Assembly: GCA_963576735.1 (NCBI GenBank)
Contig: OY755174.1
Location: forward strand, 1,984,001 to 2,048,000
Reading direction: 5' to 3'
From: Bedellia somnulentella
Taxonomy: Eukaryota; Arthropoda; Insecta; Lepidoptera; Bedelliidae
DNA: 64,000 nt
Made by a program: the position numbers and the translations under genes. Positions 22,131 to 32,569 of the stretch are shown here, piece after piece (position 1 is the first letter of the stretch; each line of letters starts with the position of its first letter). The notes beneath the pieces are model-generated. The model made no database searches, was not told the origin of the DNA, and worked only from the letters and a program-made list of their open reading frames with translations.

Positions 22131-23967
22131 ATGAGTGCGCAAACTAGCCAACACTCTGCCGACTATTCTCTATTTGCTAGTTTCTATCCAACCGTTGAAA
22201 AGAGTGGCCGCACAATGAAAATAAGTAAAACATTGTATAGAATTGTCATTATTGCTCTCATACAACGGAGGAGGAAAACTAAAAAGAGAGCCCGAGAATA
22301 TTGGGTGCATCCTATCTTAAGTGATAGATTATTAAATGGAAAATTTTACACATTACATTCCAAATTACTCGATTACCCGAAAAAATTTTTCGCCTTTTAT
22401 CGAATGAGCATAACCAGCTTCAACGAACTTGTCAAACTAATTGGACCAGGAATAGCGAAGGAGGATACAAATTTAAGACTATCTATACCTGTGGAGGAGA
22501 GATTGAGCGTTACGATAAGGTAAGATAAACCACAAAACATACATTTAATTCTTTTATTATAATTTAAATCACAAAATTACAAGTCATATATTTGGGAATC
22601 ATCTGAAAAATTAGAATAATAAGACTGGGCTGAGAGGTTGGAATCAGCTGGTGATGTAACATTTTGAATGTTTGTTTGTGGTAAAGTGGGGGATGGTGTA
22701 GAATTGGATGTATAAGACTGTAATTGTTGTTGTGACGGCAAGATGTTAGTCCCTCGTTGATAAACTGGAAAAGTGTTTAAGGGTTGCTGCAGTATGTTGT
22801 ATGTTGGTTGATAAGGAGGCTGAACACGCCTACCAAGTCTTATCTGTTTAAATATGTTAAGAATACCAATCTTAGCATCGAGTTTTTCATCTGCGGTTAA
22901 ATTTTTGAGGGATGGAACAAGAGACAATGCAAAGTTTACATCTTCATCAACATTATTCTCATTTAAAGCTTTTAATATTGCTTCGTCCAAATCCGTTTGC
23001 TTCGAAACGCGAGTCTTCTTCTGGCGAATAGGTGCGGAAGTGGATGGACCAGACTCTTGTGCGGAAGTGGATGGACCAGCTTCTTCATCATCTTCTTCAT
23101 TTTCTGAATTATCCTGTGCCAGGTTACCTTCCGTTGGACGATTTTCAATGCATGGAAGTAAAAATAATAATTGTTCAAAGTAAACATATTTACGCCTCTT
23201 GATCGAAGCCTGCCCCGACTTTGTGTTCTTTTGTGTGTTTAATTCTCGGCGAAAGCAAGTCCGTAAATTGGCCCATTTTTTTTGTATGTCGCGACCTGAA
23301 AAATAATAAAATAAAATAAATTCTTTACAGGTATCTGGCTACTGGAGCTAGTTTCAATTCATTGTCTTTTGATTATCTGATGGGAGCTTCTACAATACGA
23401 GATATTACAAAAAGTACATGTGAGCAAATATGGAATATGCTTCAACCGTTATATATGCCAACCAAACAAGAAGATGACTGGATTAAAATGGCAGACGAAT
23501 TCTACAGTCGCACAAATTTTCCTAACATCATTGGAGCGATCGATGGCAAACATATACGGATGATACAGCCAGAACATTCCGGTTCATCATATTTTAACTA
23601 CAAAAAGTTCTTCTCCTGCGTTTTGATGGCTTGGACAGATGCCGATTATAAATTTGTGTACATTGATGTTGGTTCTTATGGAACAGCTAGTGATTCGGAA
23701 ATATTTAAAACATCAGAAATGGGTAAACGGCTATCCGAAAACCGATTAAATATTCCTTCCGGAAGGCAATTGCCTAATGATGATGGCGGAGATGTTATTC
23801 CATTCTCTGTCGTAGGCGATGAAGCCTTTGGACTTGGAAATCATATATTACGGCCTTATGCAAAAAGAAATTTAAACTACACCAAGCGAATTTTCAACTA
23901 TAGACATACAAGAGCTCGACGAAGAGTGCCAATACTGATCATACAGTCGGCCGATAGTTTAGTATGA
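22131..23967 (+). pseudogene. Harbinger (HARBI1-like) transposase, C-terminally truncated
   Basis: Two exons, 22131-22519 and 23331-23967. The join restores an arginine in the conserved RLSVTIRYLATG region. The protein is about 341 residues. The DDE core shows NIIGAIDGKH (first aspartate) and VGSYGTASDSEIF (second aspartate), then KRIFNYRHTRARRRV. The glutamate-bearing segment that should follow (of the VENAFG type) is missing: the frame runs into unrelated residues and stops. The catalytic triad is therefore incomplete and the copy should be inactive. Host HARBI1 genes lack TIRs, and this one sits inside TIRs, so it is a transposon gene. Confidence 0.85.
22577..23295 (-). pseudogene. MADF-BESS second protein of the Harbinger element, 5' part missing
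   Basis: Minus-strand exon beginning after an acceptor at 23295. It encodes the C-terminal half of a MADF domain (RDIQKKWANLRTCFRREL and RKYVYFEQLLFLLP), an acidic GPSTSAQESGPSTSA linker, and a BESS-like motif (DVNFALSLVPSLKNL, then KIGILNIFKQIR). Such proteins assist Harbinger transposases in DNA binding and nuclear import. The first MADF exon should lie to the right but was not found in the element. It occupies the transposase intron on the opposite strand. Confidence 0.75.
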
Positions 23968-24107
23968 AGGGAATCGGGATGCCCATCAAACTTGTTTATC
24001 GGCCGATACCAAATCGTCATAGTGTGCGCACTTGCATATATCTGCGTACTGATTTAGAGCCCAACTAAACTGTTGGCCGATGGAAAGTCTGTGGTCTGCG
24101 GGGGCTC

Positions 24108-24420
24108 TAAGAAGACGGAGAGACCGATTGTTCTCCTTGCCATCGGCACGCACTAACTTACAGAGTGAGAGTCCCCTCTCTCGAGCACTCGTTGCGCTGA
24201 GCCAGATCGCAGAGGAAGTGGATTTATTCTCGTGCTCACAGATTGACTTCACAAATACTTCTCTGAGATTTTTGTGTAATTCAAAATAATTAAGATTTTC
24301 TTGATGTTTTTTTAATTTTTGTGTTGATTTTTGTTAAATTTTAAAGTGAAATGTAATCATATTAGGTGTTTCATCTGTCAAGATTATATTTCGAGTGTGT
24401 AAATAAATAAATAAATAAAT
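24108..24420. other. unidentified inserted segment ending in (TAAA)n
   Basis: Lies between the Harbinger end and the resumed SINE-B. Together with 22010-22034 it seems to be a separate insertion of about 340 bp with a terminal TAAATAAATAAATAAA run, as left by retrotransposition. The sequence family was not recognised. Confidence 0.4.
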
Positions 24421-24530
24421 AAAATCCCTTTAAAAGCCCCAATACCGTTAGTCGCCTCTTACGTACACCCACCGGAAGAAATGGGGTAGTCCTATTCTAA
24501 GCCGGCTCTACGCAGCATACTTTGAACTTA
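24421..24530 (-). repeat. SINE-B, right half of a split copy
   Basis: AAAATCCCTTTAAAAGCCCC to CTCTACGCAGCAT is the 5' half of a reverse SINE-B and complements the half ending at 22009. Confidence 0.7.
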
Positions 24531-25046
24531 ACTATAGTTTCGTATGATTTTTCTGTTATACGAGGGGCATGCCAATGGAAGTTAGTTACTTTTTTCTCAT
24601 TTAATTGACACTGGCAAGCTATACACCATCTTGTAGGCTGGTTTTTTATTGACATATTTGAATATCGAACTCACTGCTTTTATTTATTTTTCATTTGAAT
24701 GAGCATATTTTTTCCGAGAATCTGGCGGGAATTCACTTGCAACAATGGAGCTCAGTCGACGTGATTTTCGCGCTATGATTTATTATGACTTTAAAAAGGT
24801 TTAAAGCCTCAAGAAGTTTTGTAACGTTTTGAAGTAAAGTTTTGAACTTTTGGTTTCTACTTATGGTGAGTCTGCTTGTTCCCGAGCATCAGTATTCGAT
24901 TAGTTTGCTGAATTTAAAAGAAGACGGGGATGTCTTGAAGATGAAGCGAAGACAGGACGGCCGCCAACCGCGGTCACGCAAGAAAACGTTCGTGCACTCG
25001 AAAAACTTATTCGCGAAAACCGACGAATTACATATGTAAAGCTAGA

Positions 25047-26110
25047 GCCAAACCCCTCTTTCCCACTCTTTGCCCTCTCTTGCCCAGTGGGGCACTTGGG
25101 CAAGTGCCCAGGGCCCCGTGATCGATTGGGGCCCCCTCGTCCCTGCCAGATCACGAAACGATAACCGACATTTATTGCCCAAGAACTTTTTCGATTCGTA
25201 TACATCGAACCTAAATTACTGACTACAATACCAATTTGCTTATAGCTTTTACAGCTGAATAAATTAAAATATATAAAAACACAATTTAATGGAATACTAA
25301 GTACGTAAAATCCTCTAAAAGTTATGTCTATCCTGTGTCGATTTCTTATACATTGTTCTCGAGATATTTATCAACAAAATATAAAATGTACTATTTTTTA
25401 CAAACGAAAATAAAATATAAACGCTGTTGGTTACAAAAAATAGATAGCGGTGAATTTCTAAAAAAACGCTTAGGAGCGAGTCGGCTCGCGGACTAAAGGT
25501 TGCGTTCTATCATCTATATAGAAAATTTGTTTGTTCGTTTGTCATGGGAGCCCCCCTTTAATATTTACTTTATTGTCGTTTAAAAATTTATTTTGAAAGT
25601 TAGTATATAACTAATTTTGTATTGAGCGAAAAAAAACGATAAAACACGTTTATAGTATGGGTTAATACCCTTAATATTTTGGAATTTTTATTGTAGCGGC
25701 AAAGAAAATACATCATGTGTGAAAATTTCAGCTTTCTAGCTATCACGGTTTAGTTGGTTTATGAGATACAGCATGGAGACAGACAGTGGAGGCTTAGTAA
25801 TAGGGTCCCGTTTTACCTTTTGGTACGGAACCCTAAAAACGATTCTACTAGCCTAATAGCTGTAGATATACAAAAAAAAATATATGTTAAAGTATTTTCC
25901 AATTATTAATTGTTAACGGGCTGAATATCTAGTCAACAACCGACATCGCTAAGATTTACTCGGAAGATCGTGACCGGATCGAAAAATGAGTCTGAGAACT
26001 TGCTTATCTACTTTCTTTGTTTATTCTAACAAAATAATGTTCTGTCAAAGTCATAGGGGCCCCATTATTCTCATATGCCTAGGGCCTCCAATAGGTTAAA
26101 GACAGCTTTG
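25047..26110. mobile_element. about 1.06-kb element inserted in mariner
   Basis: Flanked by GCTAGA on both sides (25041-25046 and 26111-26116). Its ends are imperfect inverted repeats starting CCAAA-C--TCTTT. It contains GGGCCCC-rich subterminal blocks and a copy of dispersed repeat G (25505-25842). No transposase is present, and the superfamily is undetermined. Confidence 0.55.
25505..25842 (+). repeat. dispersed repeat G copy
   Basis: Runs from GGGAGCCCCCCTTTAATATT through GTAGCGGCAAAGAAAATACA and TATGAGATACAGCATGGAGA to AGGGTCCCG and GGTACGGAACCCTAAAA, a repeat end very common in Lepidoptera. A second copy is at 13545-13830. Confidence 0.6.
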
Positions 26111-26899
26111 GCTAGAACGATAACTAGGAATTGGATCATCAGCAATGCAAAACATAATTCACGACCACCTTTCTCTCCGTAAACGTAGTTCGAGATGGGT
26201 GCCGCACAAACTTACCGATGAGCAGAAAGACCTTCGTCGGGTGGATTGGTGCCTATTCATGATAGATAAATTCAACGGAAACGAGAAAAAAAACGTATAT
26301 GATATACTGACCGAAAAATGGCTATATAACCGTGATCCCAAATCAAAGCGACAGTCGACTGTATGGTGCATTGAAGACGAGCCAACTCCAACGAAATGTC
26401 GCCGTGCACGAAGCACACAGAAACAAATGGTCGCCTCGTTTTTCTGCAAAACTGGTCATATTGCCACTGTTGTGCTAGAGAATGAAAGAACGGTGAACTC
26501 CGAATGGTATGTGACAGTTTGTGCTCCAACAGTAATATCAGCTTGGTGTGACAAGCGACCGGAGTCAGGAATCTGGCACCGTCTCTGGCACCTCGACAAT
26601 GCGGCGCCGCACACGTCTGCCAGAACACTAGACTTTTTCAACTCGAAATATGTGTCAATTTTCCCTCACCCGCCATATTCCCCTGACCTAGCGTTGCCTT
26701 GTGATTTTTACTTGTTTCCAAAAATCAAAGAAAAACTAAAGGGGAAGAGGTTTGAAAGCAAAGAAGATGCGCTGGTTGCCTATAATTTCGAGATTTCTGA
26801 GGTATCTAAAGAAGAATACTTTGAAAAGATCGATACTTGTAATAAAGAATAAATTTTATAATTTTTGAGTATCTAGTTTCTTTTGGCATGCCCCTCGTA

Positions 26900-27200
26900 T
26901 GTATGTATATGTAAACACCCACAATCACATGAAGTACAACTGGCGGTCTTATCTTCATCAGACAATGTTTGGATGGTAAGATCAACAAAATTACGGTTAT
27001 TTGAGTAGATAAAGAATACTATGATAAATAGAATAGAAAACTCTTTATTGCACATCAAATATGGAGACACATTTACAAATACACATAATTAAATAACAAA
27101 AGTACAATTGGCGGTCTTATTACTAAAAGCGATCTCTTCCAGACAACCTTTGAATGGAGAGGTCAATAAATCATAGTCATGTGAGATAGATGTACAACAA
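26900..27200 (-). repeat. LINE 3'-tail-like repeats, two partial copies
   Basis: AAACTCTTTATTGCACATCA and GGCGGTCTTATTACTAAAAG, then GCGATCTCTTCCAGACAACC, resemble the reverse of common lepidopteran LINE 3' UTRs. A second shorter copy (GGCGGTCTTATCTTCATCAG) is at 26940-27000. Confidence 0.45.
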
Positions 27201-27285
27201 CATGGTTAAACTGATAACTATGCGTTAATCTACACCAACAATACAACAATCCAGTCATGGTTATATCTAGTTATCTATATCTATA

Positions 27286-27404
27286 TCTATACTTATAATA
27301 AATCTGTAGAGAGGTCAATTCTGTACATGGAATATATTTTCAAAATAACTATCAGGGGGTGATTAGGGATCGATACTGATGCCAAAAATGCAATCAGTAA
27401 AATT

Positions 27405-27442
<38 letters not shown>

Positions 27443-28204
27443 GGTTTGTATGTTCCTTATGGAAACAAAAACTACTCGACGGATTTTAACGAAACTTGGC
27501 ACAATTATTCTTCATACTCCTGGGCAGGTTTTTGTATACTTTCCAGCAGAATAGTAAAGGGGAATTTTGGGAAATTTTGGGAAAACGGGAGAAGTTACTC
27601 CATTTTTTAAGCTTCCCTGCGTGTGCAGCCTTAATGGTCAAAGTTACATAGAAATCATGTATGACGGAAATATTCTACATAAAATTATCTAAAAAGTTTT
27701 CCGCAACAGTATATGTCTATCTTTTATAGTTGACTCACAATAACACGTGTAATTCCTGATAGCTTAGTAGTTCGGTGCATTCTGATTATATTTGTTTTCT
27801 CTTACGTTTATAATACTCTCAATCACCCTTATTTCAAAAGTTAACATTATTACCTACTCAATAAAAAAAGAATCATAGAAATCGGTATAGAAACACCAAA
27901 ATTAATAGTCCCAACATAATAGTCGCACGCGATCAAAACCAAATCCTTAGTAATTTACATATTACGTACTAGATGGCGCCAGTAGTTGCAACAATTAAAA
28001 CCTAAAAATTAGCTTAATTTCGGAGATATTGATCTGAACCGATCATAAAAGCGCTTTCAAAATCACAAAGTAACACTATATTCAGACATGAGTGCTGTAA
28101 GTTGTAATAAAGGCGCTAATTTCATAAAGCTTGAGCAGTGATTGAAGAAACCTCCAATATTTTTAAAACTACGCTACCCGTGCGAAGCGGGGCCGATCCA
28201 CTAG
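27286..28204 (+). mobile_element. non-autonomous Helitron, complete
   Basis: Starts TCTATACTTATAATAAATC after an A. Ends CTACCCGTGCGAAGCGGGG, then CCGATCCACTAG before T. This gives a 5' TC, a CCCG/CGGG hairpin about 10 bp before the end and a 3' CTAG, between host A and T. It contains a (CTGT)n run at 27408-27443 and no coding sequence. Confidence 0.75.
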
Positions 28205-28220
28205 TAAAATAATAAACTTA

Positions 28221-29207
28221 TCTATACTTATAATAAATCTGTAGAGAGGTCAATTCTGTACATGAAATATATTTTCAAAATAACTATCGGGGGGTGATTA
28301 GTGATAGATACTAATGCCAAAAATGCAATCAGTAAAATTTTTGTCTGTCTGTATGTCTGTCTGTCTGTCTGTCGGTTTGTATGTTCCTTATGAAAACAAA
28401 AACTACTCGACGGATTTTAACGAAACTTGGCACAATTATTCTTCATACTCCGCGGCAGGTGAAAGAATACTTTTCAGCACGGTAATGAAGGGGAATTTTG
28501 GGAAATTTAGGGAAAACGGGAGAAATTACTCCAATTTTTTAAGCTTTCGTCGCGTGTGCAGCCTAATGGTTAAAGTTACATAGAAATAATGTATTACGGA
28601 AATATTCTTCATAATTTTTTTTAAAAAATATCGTGCAACAGCACATGTCTATCTTTTATGGTTGACTCACAATAACACATGTAACTCCTGATGGCTTAGC
28701 AGTTCGGAGCATTCTAATTATATTCGTTTACTCTAACGTTTATAATACTCTCTTTCATCTCTAATTAATCTCCTTATGAAAACAAAAACTACTCGACGGA
28801 TTTTAACGAAACTTGGCACAATTATTCCTCATACTCCGGGGCAGGTTAAAGAATACTTTTCAGCACGGTAATGAAGGGGAATTTTGGGAAATTTAGGGAA
28901 AACGGGAGAAATTACTCCAATTTTTTAAGCTTTCGTCGCGTGTGCAGCCTAATGGTTAAAGTTACATAGAAATAATGTATTACGGAAATATTCTTCATAA
29001 TTTTTTTTAAAAAATATCGTGCAACAGCACATGTCTATCTTTTATGGTTGACTCACAATAACACATGTAACTCCTGATGGCTTAGCAGTTCGGAGCATTC
29101 TAATTATATTCGTTTACTCTAACGTTTATAATACTCTCTTTCATCTCTAATTTAAAAATGTTAACATTATTACATATTCAATAAAGAAAGAATCATAGAA
29201 ATCGAAT
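28221..29207 (+). mobile_element. second Helitron copy, 3' truncated, internal duplication
   Basis: The same 5' end as the copy that finishes 16 bp upstream. It breaks off after GAATCATAGAAATCG without the hairpin and CTAG. Inside, a 386-bp segment is duplicated in tandem (28386-28771 and 28772-29157, both starting CCTTATGAAAACAAAAACTA). Confidence 0.7.
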
Positions 29208-30734
29208 AAATGTTATGATAAATATTTTTATTTATATACTTAATATATATCATTTAATTTGCTACAGTATTATAGCGTTTCAGTGAGGTAGTGCTTTTTT
29301 ACGATATCCTTGAAAATAGATTGGGATTTAGCCTGACGAATCTCTACCGGAAGTGCGTTCCACAATTGAACAGCCTGCACAGTGAAGGAGGAGCCCTAAT
29401 AATTGGTTGAATGGGAGGGAATACTTAATAGAAGATTGTGTTCGGAACGTAGATTAAGATCGTGGGAAGAGGAGAGAAATTGAAAACGTTCTTTTAGATA
29501 GAAAGGGGTGGCAGGATTGAACAAAATAGAGTAAAGGAGAGAAAGTGTATGTGCGTTCCGGCGGAGACGAATAGGAAGCCATTTAAGTTGAGTGCGACAT
29601 ACATATACATGATCATATTTCCTTAATCCAAAAATAAACCTAATGCAAAAGTTTTGGAGGCGCTCAAGTTTATTAAGTTGCCCTTCAGTTATATCAAGGT
29701 AGCAGGTATCAGCATAGTCAAGAAGGGGCAAGAGAAGTGATTGAGCTAACGCAGTTTTAGTAGCAGTAGGAAGAAAATTAAGCAATCTTCTGAGGGATCC
29801 CGCTGAAGCGAACATTTTTCGGCTTACTATTTCTAATTGTGGCACCCAAGATAAGATGCTGTCTATCATTATCCCTAGGTTTTTTACTGTAGGGCTAAAA
29901 GGAATTGATGTTCCGTCAAATAATATAGGCGGTAGTGACTTATAGTCGATCCTAAAAATAATTCGAGAACTACTGATTATAATTATCTGTGTCTTATTTG
30001 GATTCAACATTAATCAAGTTTATGGACATATTTAATCGGTCAAAATTAGCCTGTGTGTAAATCTGAAGATCATCTGCATAATGGTGGTAGGAAGAAGTTA
30101 GCTGAGGAGAAATACTATTAATAAATATAGCAAATAAAAGAGGAGACAACGCACCAGGGAGAATAAGACTCCTCGATGCGAATACGCTGCCGTCGTCCCA
30201 GTAGATAACTACGTAACCTATCACCGTTGGAGATATGTTAAGAGAACGAAGTAAAGCTAATAATATTTCGAAGTTAACTGTGTTGAAGGCACTACTGAAA
30301 TCTAGCAATGCTAATCCTAGGATAGTCAGCAGTCCCTTATCCATCCCCAAACGCATATCGTCAGTAATTTTGACAAGAGCCGTGACAGTACTGTGAGAAG
30401 AACGGAAACCAGAATGAAAAGGATTAAGGAGATCATTTTTAGTGAGGAAGTCACTAAGTTGTCTATGAACCAGTCGTTCAAGAACTTTAGAAAGGGAAGG
30501 AAGGATAGGATTGACTTTTTTAGGAATAGGGGTGACTTGGGCTTCTTTCCATATTATTGGAAATGATCCTGAGGATACGGAATTGTCAAAGATTTTGGTG
30601 ATAACGGGAACAATTATGTCAAGGATAGGCAATATCATTTTACGGCTAATACAGTCACCGCCTACTGCGTTTGATGTAATAGATATAATGTCGCCAAACC
30701 ATAATGCATACGTGGCGAAAAGAAAAAAAAATCA

Positions 30735-30846
30735 TTAGTCGTAGTAGTCCAGGCGGTCACCCATCCGAGTACTGACAGCGCCCGACGTTGCTTAACTTCG
30801 GTGATCGCACGAGAAACGAAATTAGTGAGATTCAATCACGCACTAA
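30735..30846 (-). ncRNA. 5S-rRNA-like Pol III unit (5S-derived)
   Basis: The minus strand contains CGATCACCGAAGTTAAGCAA, then CGTCGGGCGCTGTCAGTACT and CGGATGGGTGACCGCCTGG. This is the conserved central and 3' part of animal 5S rRNA, covering the internal control region (A box, intermediate element and C box). The first 30 or so bases differ from 5S, but the outermost TTAGT and ACTAA can pair as a short helix I with one bulge. A run of nine T follows directly (30731-30723 read on the minus strand), a Pol III terminator. It is more likely a 5S-derived promoter or pseudogene than a working 5S gene. Confidence 0.55.
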
Positions 30847-31190
30847 GTAGCTAAACAAAACAACGTCATTAACTGAGTTTACAATTATATGCATTGCCAT
30901 CGCTATCTAATGCTACAGCGTGCTAACTTGAACATACTTATACTGAGCTGAGAGTTGCACCATGCATAAACTGAGTCAAACTGAGAAATAGCCTTCACTG
31001 TGTACACATGCAATGCCATCGCTAATACTGTAGCGCACTAACTGGAACATACTTGCACTAAGTTGAAAGCTACGTAGCTACTACTTACTTACTACTACTA
31101 CGCGTAGTGCCTGATCTGAGCTGAGCTGAGCAGTCGCCTCCACCTCCCCTTATAGCGACCCCGTACCACGCACGTGTTGGCAGAACACTA

Positions 31191-31625
31191 ACTCTGAGCC
31201 TGAGCAAATTACTGAGCCAATCACTGAGCCTAGCACTGAGCTAGTCACTGAGCTAATTACTGAGCCTATCACTGAGCTTAGCACTGAGTTAATCATTGAC
31301 CCAATTACTGAGCCAACCACTGAGCCTATCACTGAGCTTAGCACTGAGTTAATCATTGACCCAATTACTGAGCCAACCACTGAGCCTATCACTGAGCTTA
31401 GCACTGAGCTAATCATTGACCCAATTACTGAGCCAACCACTGAGCCTATCACTGAGCTAATCACTGACCCAATTACTGAGCCAACCACTGAGCCTATCAC
31501 TGAGCTTAGCACTGAGTTAATCATTGACCCAATTACTGAGTCAACCACTGAGCCTATCACTGAGCTTAGCACTGAGTTAATCATTGACCCAATTACTGAG
31601 TCAACCACTGAGCCTATCACTGAGC
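31191..31625. repeat. minisatellite, 12-bp unit in a 60-bp higher-order array
   Basis: The unit is ACTGAGCYWATC with variants. Five different 12-mers repeat as a 60-bp block: two consecutive 60-bp stretches (31261-31320 and 31321-31380) are identical, and the two at 31501-31620 also match each other. A long minus-strand open frame through it (repeating SVIG) results from the 12-bp period and is not a gene. Confidence 0.9.
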
Positions 31626-32569
31626 AAAACAACTCCGAAACATTGCATTAGACGAGGCTTAAATGTAACATAAACTGAGATATATAGCTTTGCTGATCAG
31701 ATGACAGTTTTCAGGTAAATAATGAACCAATGTATACGTTTCCATCATTTGTAGGATATAAGTAGATTAATCGAGACACACATCACACTTAAATTGTATG
31801 GGCTTACAATAAGTAAGTACGTGAAACTGTTTTATCACACAATATTAACACAAAATTAAAAATACAATGATTAAAGGTTTAAAGTAAAAAGATTCATAAA
31901 AACTCATCTGATTTCTTACGAAAGCAAGTTCACTCACAAACTATATAGAGATTACTACGTAGTTCACTCCGTAGCGTCTACTCGTCGACTGCTCGATTCG
32001 ATGGCGAGAGGCGAAGACAAGTAAGGTAAATTCACCAGCGGGAAGCCCCTTATAACATCGAATTGTAGGACGCACGGGTGTCAAGGGTATTCCCCAAAAT
32101 ATATGAACATTCTGCACTAGGTCCATACTATTGAGGGCTTCCCCGTAACATTCAACTAGCGAAAATAGGAATCGCGTCGCGATACTACTTTCGCGACATA
32201 TAATGTTCTTCTTAACATCGCAATCGGTAAATTGACACATATTAAAGGGTGGATGATCCGGAGTTGGAAGTGCAGAAAGATAATTTAATGTTTCAGCCTT
32301 TTGAACACCTCTAAAGGCAGAAGTTGAGGAAAAATGATTGTTAAGTAACTTGAGGTCAATGTCTTTTGGAATTGAATCTTGACGAGATTTTCCAACTCCT
32401 AAGGATCTAAGAAACTTCCAGATTTTAGCTGGATCGCCATTTTTAACGGATTCTTGATTGTGGTGTCGTTGCGCATCCCTACACATCCTATTGCAATGAT
32501 TTCGAGATAAACATGGCCAAACAATCGATTTTAATAAAAAATCAATACTAGCTTCTAGTTTTATCAATA

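Larger units (their letters stand above)
22035..24107 (+). mobile_element. PIF/Harbinger DNA transposon, defective
   Basis: The left end GAGCCCCCGCAAACCACAGA and the complement of the right end GAGCCCCCGCAGACCACAGA start inverted repeats of about 45 bp. TAA flanks both ends (22032-22034 and 24108-24110), the 3-bp duplication typical of Harbinger. Inside are a two-exon transposase on + and a MADF-BESS type second protein on - within the transposase intron. Short CGGCCGATA and CGGCCAAC words recur near both ends and could be binding sites. Confidence 0.85.
24745..26852 (+). pseudogene. mariner transposase, degraded and split
   Basis: Coding begins MELSRRDFRAMIYYDF but meets stops and frameshifts in the helix-turn-helix half. 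It then runs through ENVRALEKLIRENRRITYV up to the insertion, and resumes as LGIGSSAMQNIIHDHL and an intact frame from 26145. The catalytic half keeps two aspartates (HLDNAAPHTS and a SPDL...CDFYLF block). The first, normally in a TGDE motif, is lost: the sequence reads ILTEKWLYN, a two-residue deletion. The DD34D spacing is also one residue too long. The copy must be dead. Confidence 0.85.
24561..26897 (+). mobile_element. mariner transposon interrupted by a second element
   Basis: The left end CGAGGGGCATGCCAATGGAA and the complement of the right end CGAGGGGCATGCCAAAAGAA form TIRs of about 28 bp flanked by TA (24559-24560 and 26898-26899). Removing an internal block (25047-26110) leaves about 1.27 kb, the usual mariner length. 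Confidence 0.85.
30690..32197. mobile_element. 1.5-kb element carrying 5S-like unit and minisatellite
   Basis: Inserted in the LINE. ATATAAT occurs on both sides (30683-30689 and 32198-32204; up to 9 bp match if GT is included). The ends GTCGCCAAA and, complemented, GTCGCGAAA form a short inverted repeat. Removing 1508 bp plus one repeat rejoins the LINE reading frame (CDVKKN to IISITSNAVGGD). The content is a 5S-rRNA-like segment, a 12-bp-unit minisatellite and unidentified AT-rich sequence. No transposase is present. Confidence 0.65.

Noticed and set aside
22577..23295. Host MADF-BESS transcription factor
   Set aside because: It lies wholly inside the Harbinger element and lacks its first exon.
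22131..23967. Domesticated host HARBI1 gene
   Set aside because: It sits inside intact TIRs with TAA duplications and lacks the catalytic glutamate region, so it is a defective transposon gene.
27408..27443. CRISPR-like short repeats in the (CTGT)n runs and minisatellites
   Set aside because: They are simple tandem repeats without spacers in a eukaryotic genome.
30735..30846. Functional 5S rRNA gene
   Set aside because: The 5' third does not match 5S and the unit lies in a transposable element. It is kept as a 5S-derived unit only.
31150..31632. 160-codon minus-strand open frame of repeating Ser-Val-Ile-Gly
   Set aside because: It follows from the 12-bp period of the minisatellite, which keeps any stop-free frame open. 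There is no start context or other coding evidence.
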